From Heliocidaris tuberculata (Eukaryota > Echinodermata > Echinoidea > Camarodonta > Echinometridae): 64,000 bases of DNA. The stretch covers positions 8,331,655-8,395,654 of the forward strand of contig CM046838.1 of the NCBI GenBank assembly GCA_025618425.1. The letters run 5' to 3'. The translations under genes were made by a program, and so were the position numbers. The notes beneath the pieces are model-generated. The model saw only the letters and a list, made by a program, of their open reading frames with translations, searched no databases and was not told the origin of the DNA. Of this stretch, positions 56,440 through 64,000 are shown one piece after another. Position 1 is the first letter of the stretch. Each line of letters starts with the position of its first letter.

Positions 56440-56712
56440 TACCAGACTGTTTTTTAAAGTAAGACTGGGTTGCACTCAAAAACCTAGTCTTGGAAGTCAG
56501 ACAAGATTGCGTCAAACATTAGTCTTTAAATTCAGACCTAAATCTACAAAAGAGCACATGAATTAGTCTTTGAATTGAGACCCAAATGTAAGAAAAATAT
56601 ACATGTATTAGTCTAAGAGTTCAGACCCAAATACAAAATAATTAGTTTTGGAGTTAAGACCCTAAAATGATACTGAGTCTGTAGTCTCAGAATTCAGACC
56701 TAAATTTGGTTC
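56440..56712 (+). repeat. About five imperfect ~50-bp units with 'TTCAGACC'
   Basis: TAGTCTTTGAATTGAGACCC, TAGTCTAAGAGTTCAGACCC, TAGTTTTGGAGTTAAGACCC and similar words recur at 45-55-base spacing. Confidence 0.7.
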
Positions 56713-56818
56713 AGATCAAATGTCAGATCCAAGAGCTCAAGAATTTATAGTGTTTGAAATTAAGTACATGTATCTGTTAATTGTTCTAAAAAGCTCAAAG
56801 TGCCTCCTTGACAGGGAA

Positions 56819-57320
56819 TTAGCCCTGATCTTCTTCAGACAATACCAGTATGAGTTTGTGGATAGGACTGTGGAGAAGACACAACAGAGAAAGGCATTTG
56901 CCGTCATTGCGGAGCTTCGATTGTCCAGTCACGAGCTTCTCTTTGCGAACATGATGATCAGCAGATGGAAACACTTCTACAATTTCGCCTAGTGACCACA
57001 TATTCCTAGGCAAATCATCATCTTTTACAATTACAATATCTCTGACCTTCATTTCGCATTCTGAATGGGTCCACTTCTGGCGTGATTGGAGATTCTGTCC
57101 TCTTGATGGACAGCTTCTCAACTTGAAGAAGATCCATCCTCCATTTTTCCCATCTGGCCTTAAGAACGTTACACAAGGGATCATCTCAGTCAGCGGAACT
57201 TCTGCACAGTTCTTGGAGAATCTGCTTTCCAGGCAGAAGGACTGGAGCCAAGAGTCCAAGGGGGTCATATACTGACATTATTATTGACAGGACTCCTCGT
57301 ATCGTTGTTGGCTCATCGTT
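56819..57320 (-). pseudogene. BEL pol remnant: post-RT segment fused to DUF5641-like end
   Basis: From the right, MSVYDPLGLLAPVLLPGKQ (minus strand near 57270) is the standard start of the domain after the BEL RT. After about 70 codons it runs into QKWTHSECEMKVRDIVIVKD, then LPRNMWSLGEIVEVFPSADH, the DUF5641 pattern of pol C-termini. The frames differ, so a deletion removed RNase H and integrase and left a scar near 57075. Confidence 0.75.
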
Positions 57321-57325
57321 CAAGG

Positions 57326-58147
57326 TTATTCAAAATCGAAAGGAGTCCGACTCGATACACCACAGTACACTTTACGGGAGTTCGACACAAACTTGTGTGG
57401 ATGTAGGCCTCCACGTTCACATATCTTCTTGGTTTGGGCAATGATTTCGATAGCCTTGCCTTTGTTAGCCACCGATTTCAAACCATCGTTGACATAGAAA
57501 TCCTGACGGATGAATTCTGCTGCTTCTTCGCCAAACTGGTCTGCACTGTCTGTGGCAATCTGTTTGAGAGCGAAGTTATCACATCCTGGGGAAGAGGCAG
57601 CTCCAAATAGATGCACATTCATCCTGCATTCCATAGGCTCCTGATGAATATCTCCATTACGCCACCACAAGAATCTCAGGAAATCTCTGTAATCAGGATT
57701 TACAAGAAATCTGTAGAACATCTCTTTCACATCACACATGAAAGCTTGATTCTCAAGTCTAAATAGGCTGAGTACTCCTGTTAGAGCATTGGTTAGATCA
57801 GGTCCTGTCAATAGATGATTGTTGAGAGACTCTCCTCTGAACTGGGCACTAGCATCAAACACGACCCTCAGCTTGTTTGGTTGCTTAACGCTGTGATGAG
57901 GGATGTACCAAACTTTACCCTCAACTCCCTTGTTGCTAACTGTCTCTGCATAGTTGCTTTCAAATAGAGATGTCACCTTCTGGGTGTGCATTTCATGATA
58001 CTTAGGATCTCTATCAAATCTCTTTCTAAGATGATCTAGTCTCTTCTGTGCAATGAATCTGTTATTAGGCATCAACAGTTTTCCATCACTCAATGGCAGC
58101 GGCATCTCATACTGGCCATTATCTGTCACATGAATCTCCTTTTCCAT
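57326..58147 (-). pseudogene. BEL/Pao reverse transcriptase domain
   Basis: 273-codon open frame. It holds VVFDASAQFRGESLNNHLL and GPDLTNALTGVL, typical of Pao-type RT, the motif A CDVKEMFYRFLV, and FGAASSPGCDNFAL. The motif C reads YVND instead of the family's YVDD, so the first catalytic aspartate is changed to asparagine. The frame is otherwise clean but is cut off from the protease by stops between 58150 and 58430. Confidence 0.85.
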
Positions 58148-58431
58148 CAGTTTGAGGAACTTCGAGTCATTCTGTGAGTATGGTTTACTCTCTTTGCCTG
58201 GTGCAAAGTCTGCCTCAAGAAGCTTGGCTACTTGAAGTGGAGCAATCTCTTCCTTTACTGGTCTATGATGGGAGAAAGAGACTCCCTAACATGTTTGAAC
58301 TCCTTGCAAGTCATCTGGGACTACGCAGACTCTAACTCTGGGCTCATTCCAATAGGGTCACTAGTGAAGCCTTCGTAATTCTCGTCTACCTTTCCAACAT
58401 TGCTCCATATCAGATCTGTGAGAACACCACA

Positions 58432-58950
58432 TCATCCATCATTGGCTGATGAAGGGATCACATCACGAGGCATAAGTGCCTTAGAACAGTCATAGGCGAT
58501 AAGTAATCCTACATGTATTTCACAGCCCTGATCAGCAGGAATCTGGTATTGCAGCTTGTTCAAATGGGGAATAGATGCCACCATATTCGAAGTGGGAATA
58601 TGGTTCCGATTTGCAGGTATGATCTTTCTCATGAAGGCTGGAGGTAAGCAAATCTTCTGTTTACCATCATAGGATGCAACTTCCAAACCCTCTACTTTGA
58701 TGCTAGAAACTTTCTCGTCGACTGCCGACAGCGTTGAGAGTCGCAAATTAACTGTAGTACCTCTAAGTCCCATTGCTCGCTTGGTTTTATCCAAAATGAA
58801 AGTTGTATCTGACTGCGTATCCAAGAGAGCGTAAGCAAGTCTCTGCTTGTTGGTGGAGTGATGAGACAACCACACTGGTACTACTGTGGAGCTTTTGAGA
58901 CTTACTTGAGCATCATTCTTTCTAGCAGTGTGTGAGCTTGAGGATCTCAC
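58432..58950 (-). pseudogene. BEL/Pao aspartic protease region
   Basis: 172-codon frame with LAYALLDTQSDTTFILD, the retropepsin-like active-site strand in the D-T-Q-S form often seen in BEL elements, followed by LRLSTLSA and the SIKVEGLEV strand. A Cys-rich zinc-knuckle-like stretch (Cys/His words) lies between it and gag at about 59030-59120, out of frame. Confidence 0.75.
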
Positions 58951-59145
58951 TTCATCTTGGCTCGTATCTTGATTCGAAGATTGAATTTTCCCCCAGTCTT
59001 CATCATGGAGTGCTGTTGGATGTCACCTTTTACACTCCTTGCAAGTGCTTCTCTTCATGCATTCCTCTGAGCGGTGACCTGTCTCTAGACACCCATACAT
59101 GTAGCACAGGCATTTCTCAACAATGAACTTCTTCTCTCTCATTTC

Positions 59146-59607
59146 CTAGGAAGAAAAGTTAGGACACTCTTCCAAGATGTGGGGTTTCTTGCAGACCAGA
59201 TAGGATGAAGGCCCTTGCTTCTTTCTATCACCCTTTCCTTTAGGATTTCTAGCAGAAGTTGCATCAGTTGCAAATGCTCTGACTTCATCATTGAACTGTG
59301 TTTTTTTTTTTAATTCCTCTAATTTGTCCTCGCTGTCATCTGATATCTTGGAGGACAGGCATAACTCAGCGAGGTTCTCTTCTGCTTCGATGACATTATG
59401 CATCAATACTTGCAACCCATCTCGAAGAACCTTGACGTCAGACAAACCAACATCATCCACTAGCGCAGCTCTCAGCTTGTTGGCCTTGCGTCGCCAGGAG
59501 GTTACATGGCTTCTGAAGTCCTTCACCTTCAAATCAAGCTGGTATTCAAGACCCCTTTCTGTGAAAATTGGTTGTTGCCTCTCTTGTTCAGCTGTTTCAT
59601 GTGTCAT
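59146..59607 (-). pseudogene. BEL/Pao gag-like region
   Basis: 153-codon frame beginning MTHETAEQERQQPIF, helical and charged (LDLKVKDFRSHVTSWRRKAN, LEELKKKTQFNDEVRAF), ending with CKKPHILEECPNF, which looks like half of a zinc knuckle. A stop follows, so gag and protease are not continuous. Confidence 0.65.
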
Positions 59608-59695
59608 GGTGTAAACAGCTGTCTCAAACGGTTCCCCAGTCCTTGTAGAAACTAGAGATCACCGTAGAGGGCCTTCACTCTGACAGAGTTTTAAC

Positions 59696-59984
59696 TGTAG
59701 CTTCGGTAGAGTCACTAAATCCCCCCAATGAATAAGTCTTGACTGGAGTTGTCTGTTTTTATTACTTTGCAGTATCCATTCAGCATTTCCTTCAACTCCG
59801 TGAAAACTCTTTTACCCCTTTCTCTCAACATTCTGTGAACAGAATATCCCTCAGAACAACGTTTGGAGAGATTTAGATTCCCAAAACCAAAACTTGTTTC
59901 GTTTTGTAGAATAACGAATCAGCTGCCAGCAATTTTATAAGCAAATCGAGTCAAAAAACTCAAAATAAATCAGCGTCAGTAACA
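59696..59984 (-). repeat. 5' LTR of the BEL/Pao element
   Basis: 289 bp, TG...CA at the ends on the plus strand (TGTAGCTTCGG ... CAGTAACA). A related solo copy is at 22081-22352. No TGG-type primer-binding site is obvious next to it. Confidence 0.8.
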
Positions 59985-60134
59985 ATTTAGGTATAACATG
60001 CATTTTCCATAGACTCCAGCCCAACTTAATTATGGGCTTAGCTTTCAATGGGTTAAGCATACATACCATTTCTCTGCAGATAGTTGTCACAGATATCTCT
60101 CAGTTGCTATTAAGTGAAGTGTCCTTAAAGGTAA

Positions 60135-60320
60135 TGTTTAGTTTTGGTAAGCCCTAAAAGTATTTTCATTAGATTTATTGGATTTTTGTTGATAAATAGC
60201 AAGATATTAGCAATATGAAGATGCTGTGAAGATTTCACGTCCCAAAGTAGCATATTAAACAAATGACAGGCAAAAAACAATTAAGGTGCCGAGTCAGGGA
60301 TATAAACTCCCAACACCTTC
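60135..60320 (+). repeat. Dispersed repeat, second copy at 63822-64000
   Basis: AGTTTTGGTAAGCCCT, TTTTTGTTGATAAATAGCAA, CTGTGAAGATTTC and ACTCCCAAC/AATCCCAAC blocks are shared in order and orientation with 63822-64000. Confidence 0.85.
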
Positions 60321-60629
60321 AGCATGCACTATACACCATACACGCGTTCAAAACCTACACAGTGATACACATGCTATCTCCGTGCGAAGCCTCAAGATTG
60401 TTGTGCGAGGAGCCATCGGGGTGGAAAGGTCCTAGCATAGGGCAGTATATTGCCATGATCTAGCGTTCCTTACATATATTTACGGTAGAATTCACTGGAA
60501 ATCATTGATGAAATACCAAATGATCTTGTACAAACATTTTTGACACATGGAAAACAACATGAGACTGTATTTAATATGTTTCTTTCCACTTTCCATTTTG
60601 CTACCAAAACTGCATGAGCTTTAAACCAA

Positions 60630-60840
60630 GTTTTGAAAAAAGGTTGAGTTCTGGTAAAGGGGGTAAAAAATGATAGGGTTTTGTCATTTTCTCTATGCTC
60701 GTGTGGAGGAATGTCATAGTAGCAATATCCACTGAAGGGATTGCTCTTGAATTGCTTTCATATGGACTAGGAATGATCGATATACATCTTTCAACCAAAT
60801 GCTGAAGCCACATGTTCATGTAGTCCCATATACCTTTATC
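60630..60840 (+). repeat. Partial copy of the 'TTGAGTTCTGG' MITE family
   Basis: Starts AAAGGTTGAGTTCTGGTAAA and has the GATTGCTCTTGAATTGC block, then degenerates. Confidence 0.55.
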
Positions 60841-60901
60841 TGTGTCTAGTGCTTTTCAATGTTTGAAATTTATTTCATTTTGTTTTTATTTTGTTTTATT
60901 T

Positions 60902-61605
60902 TATATGCCTCCGCCATTATGTTTTCGGGTTGTCCGTCTATCCGTCTGTCCGTCCGTCCCACTTTCTCTTTCTTGCGATAACTCAAGAACCACATGAGGT
61001 ATGAACTTCAAACTTGGTGCTAGTATGTATCACCATAGGAAGACGATCTGAGTAGATTTGTGGGGTACATAGATCAAAGGACTCAAAGGTCAATTTCTGA
61101 AATTTCAGGTGTTAGCCTCGTTCTCGCAATAACTCGAGATCCATTTGAGGTGTGAACTTCAAACTTGGTGCTAGTATGTATCATCATAGGTAGACGATCT
61201 GAGTAGATTTTGGGGTACGTAAGTCAAAGGTAAAAAATCACAGAGGTCAATTTCTCAAATTGCAGGTGTTAGCCTCGTTAATGCGATATCTCAAGAACCA
61301 TTTGATCCATTAACTTCAAACTTGGAACTAGTGTGCATCACCATAGTGAGACGAACTGATTAGATTTTTGTTCACGTAGGTGGTCATTATATGTGAAATT
61401 AATGTTTTAGCTTTGTTATCACCATATCTCAACTATTTTGTATTCATGATTAGGAGGAGATAGTGATCAGACTTATGGGTTATAAGGTGTAAGGTCAAAT
61501 GGCAAAGAGGTCAATTAACATGTAATTGTAGGATTTTTATTCTGGTTATCACAATATTTCAAGAATAGTTTGAGCCATCAACTGAATTTGGGTGGAGGCA
61601 TATAG
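60902..61605. mobile_element. Foldback element with TA targets and ~150-bp tandem units
   Basis: TATATGCCTCC at 60902 is mirrored by GGAGGCATATA ending 61605. A GTCCGTC tract near the left end is followed by three or four units carrying GAACTTCAAACTTGGTGCTAG (at about 61004, 61155 and 61312). The organisation matches 23269-29739, which suggests one superfamily with different ends. Confidence 0.7.
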
Positions 61606-61624
61606 AAGACGTAGTCACGTACAT

Positions 61625-61930
61625 CTAATTTTTATATTTATTTTTTATTTTTATTTTATTTCATTTCCAGGAATACAATATAACAATAACAGAGAATAGA
61701 AAATACAAAGTACAATAACAGAAGAAGAGGAAAAGAAAGAAAGATAACCACCAGCTAATGTCTGTGGATTATACCAAAAGAAAACCGGTTCCTGTATAGG
61801 TTCTCCTGATTAGCTGGTGGTAGAAATGAATAAATAAATAGATAATTCAACACAATACAATACTGATCATGTAGACAGAAACAAGCTTAGAAGTGTTAAA
61901 AACAAGAAAATACTCATTTTTCGCAAATGA
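61625..61930 (-). mobile_element. LINE 3'-end fragment
   Basis: On the minus strand, CCAGCTAATCAGGAGAACC...GGTTTTC...TTAGCTGGTGG forms a hairpin, followed by TTGTTATATTGTATTCCTGG and an A-rich tail (complement of 61627-61665). This is the shape of a 5'-truncated LINE end. No coding part remains. Confidence 0.45.
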
Positions 61931-62131
61931 TTCTAAAACTTCATGAAACATTGTTGTTCATATTTCACAGTGGTGTTGGCCAGTACCAAGCTGTATTTTT
62001 AAACCCAGACTATAAGTGGGTAAAGGAAATAGCTGAACCCATTGGATGCATTGCGTATACCATTCCTTGTGCATTTTTTTTACAATTTTGTCAAATGTAC
62101 TAAGAAATATTTTATTATTATCATTGAAGGG

Positions 62132-62512
62132 AAGGTTGAGTTCTGGGAAGGTAAAAAAAAATAATTTGTGATCTTTCTCATTCTTATTATGTTAGTTTGG
62201 AAGATTACCATAGTAGATACATGTATGTCCCCTGACAAGGATTGCTCTTCAAATGCCCTCACATTCAAAATATGACAAAAACAGTTGAAATTTTCGGGCC
62301 GAACATTTGTGTGTAGTCCCATATACACATTTGTGTGTGCTGTGCATGTGACTCTAAGCAGGATTGAGCCAATTTCTTATCCTTATCATTTTGGTGATTC
62401 CAAAACCTTACAGCATACACCAATTCTTATGTGCTATTATATAATCAACCTTTCCCAGTTGCTTTCAGACAGTTTCTTTCACAATTCAATCTCATGACCA
62501 GAACTCAACTTT
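62132..62512. mobile_element. 'TTGAGTTCTGG' MITE, best-preserved copy
   Basis: AAGGTTGAGTTCTGG at 62132-62146 is mirrored by CCAGAACTCAACTTT at 62498-62512. 381 bp without a transposase frame. Relatives: 5590-5830, 14556-15320, 19950-20115, 60630-60840. The superfamily is not determined, as no clear target duplication was seen. Confidence 0.78.
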
Positions 62513-63027
62513 ATCTTTGAAATAAATTTCTCATTTCACTTCATCACATTTCTTTTCTTTTCTTCTTTGGAACAAAACAAAATACTTGTAAAGGTTTACA
62601 CTAAGCACTCCATAACTCAATCGACCAGTATTAATAAGCCAAGTTAAATGTTGTTCATTTGTACAACAAGTTTAAATGTGCTTTAGTGCAGTTTATGAAA
62701 AGGTATCCCTTGTGTAATGTACATGTATACATGCATAGGCCAAATGTTAGTTTTTCAATTAAACTTCATCCTTACAATTGACTAAATGGTTTTATTTTGT
62801 GACCTCACAATGGACAACACGTTTTATTCCAAAATATGTGCGACACTTGAAAAATATCTCTAACAGGCATATTGTGTAATATGATCTATAGCAGTCATGC
62901 AGTAATCATACACAGTCTATAACTACACCACCTGTAGACACAAAATCTGCTTTAAATCAAAGGAACCCCCTGAAGACCGTGAAGGCATGTCTGGACACCA
63001 TATTCAAGGAAATTGGATAAGAGGTAC
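62513..63027. other. No supported feature
   Basis: AT-rich; no domain-bearing frame. Confidence 0.5.
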
Positions 63028-63155
63028 TGGGCCCTCTTGCGTAAAAAGTTACGAAACGCAACTCCCAAATTACGCGATCCTGATTGGTTGAAAATCAACA
63101 TGCGCTTAATTTTTTGAGTTGCGTTTAATCGCATCTTTTTATGCAAGAGGGCCCA
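63028..63155. mobile_element. 128-bp MITE with ~38-bp inverted ends
   Basis: TGGGCCCTCTTGCGTAAAAA (63028) is mirrored by TTTTTATGCAAGAGGGCCCA ending 63155. The arms continue to ACGCAACTC/GAGTTGCGT. The loop holds GATTGGTTGAAAATCAAC. No coding capacity. Confidence 0.85.
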
Positions 63156-63821
63156 GGCCTGATATCTCCTGAAGATTTGTGACAGTGTACATGAAGTGCA
63201 TGAAGTGTATTGATCGACAAAGTCTATGAATCATAAAGGGTATGAATAATTTTAAACATCACTCAATTCAGACAAGTCACTTTTTCTATTATGCAAATGA
63301 GATGAAACCAGAAACAGCATTTATTTGTAGATATTACCTATATATAATCAAGTGATGGGCAAATTTTCCTTTCATTTTTAGGGAAAATGCAAAATTTTAC
63401 AATTTTCCAAGGGGTATGAATAATTTTGAGCACACCTGTATTGAAGTAGTGGTATCAAATGACTCCCTCCCTCCCTCTGTGGAAACAAGGTAAAAACCCA
63501 TGCATATTTGCCTATTTGCTAACCTCTTCCCCCCCCCCCCCCTCCAAAAAAAAAGGTTATTTCCATGAGAAGAGGCAGATTTATGTTCGATAACGATTTT
63601 AAGTGTGCATATAAAAAATTGTCTTTATACATGTACCCAACCTGTGTTGTTGCTTTGGACTTATACATTTTTTTTGAATTCATTTATACTGAAAATGTAT
63701 TATTGCTTAAGATGGGATTTTATGAGAGATGAATCAATTGTGCTTAGATATCTTGTCTTTTGCCGTGTTACATTATACTCCTGAATCAACCAAAAGAGGT
63801 TTTTTTATGATATGAATATAG
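63156..63821. other. No supported gene
   Basis: AT-rich with a C-run/A-run at 63531-63554; nothing coding. Confidence 0.5.
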
Positions 63822-64000
63822 AGTTTTGGTAAGCCCTCAAAAACTGTTCGTCAGATTTCTTCAATTTTTGTTGATAAATAGCAAGATACTAGCAATACTA
63901 AGACACTGTGAAGATTTCGCCTCCTATAGTTTAATATTAAACAAATAAGAATCAAAAACTAATTTATGTGCCGGGACAGGCACATAAAATCCCAACGAAG
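63822..64000 (+). repeat. Dispersed repeat, first copy at 60135-60320; runs off the window
   Basis: Colinear with 60135-60320. The right boundary is outside the window. Confidence 0.85.

Larger units (their letters stand above)
56800..59984 (-). mobile_element. Degenerate BEL/Pao LTR retrotransposon with internal deletion
   Basis: Minus-strand order from the right: 5' LTR 59696-59984, gag-like 59607-59146, protease 58950-58432, reverse transcriptase 58147-57326, start of the RT-downstream domain 57320-57090, then directly a DUF5641-type pol end at 57085-56830. RNase H and integrase, expected between the last two, are absent. No left (3') LTR is seen next to 56800. Confidence 0.88.

Overview
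This window is nuclear DNA of an animal. It has spliceosomal introns, a recognisable orthologue of the metazoan centriole gene SPICE1, and many nested transposons. The palindrome ACATGTACATGT recurs throughout, and BEL/Pao, CR1/L2-like, Tx1-like and hAT elements are present. Together these fit a marine deuterostome, most likely an echinoderm such as a sea urchin. That is an inference from family resemblance; the species cannot be proved from this sequence alone.

Layout. 1-5.9 kb is non-coding: a triplicated unit of about 0.7 kb, simple repeats, a tRNA-derived SINE head and MITE pieces. 5.9-21.9 kb (+) is a complete 16-coding-exon SPICE1 gene whose introns hold a mariner-type MITE with perfect 34-bp ends, a TTAA-flanked MITE nested in another MITE, and a SINE. 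22-33 kb is a nested repeat complex. It holds a solo BEL LTR and a 'GGCAAAACGACGTATC' repeat present twice. The second copy is split by a 1.6-kb hAT-like element with an 8-bp target duplication, so the first copy is its empty site. Between the two copies lies a foldback element containing a 147-bp tandem array and a LINE with two open, apparently intact ORFs (minus strand). 33.5-35.6 kb is a second hAT-like element carrying six copies of a 26-bp module and a hammerhead-ribozyme-like fold. 36-37.7 kb has a 5'-truncated Tx1/L1-like LINE with target duplication and a MITE.

37.7-50.3 kb (minus) is the most unusual coding region. A DUF7869-like transposase-related exon has three disabling lesions. 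To its right are five exon candidates, all flanked by phase-1 introns and all a multiple of three long. The largest (2,436 bp) encodes 98 uninterrupted 8-residue repeats. The DUF7869 exon is also entered in phase 1, so the two may be ends of one gene. A 3.2-kb element with 29-bp inverted ends and eight copies of a CTACRCGACCTTTTGCCGGG-like module sits between them, next to a frame-broken duplicate of one exon.

50-64 kb is a transposon graveyard: a broken LINE interrupted by a ~95-bp minisatellite, a BEL/Pao element that lost RNase H and integrase and has an altered RT active site, and several MITEs and foldback elements. No rRNA, genuine tRNA gene, CRISPR or prokaryotic feature was seen. Stretches without a supported gene are stated in the feature list. 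All exon boundaries were read by eye from splice signals and frame continuity.
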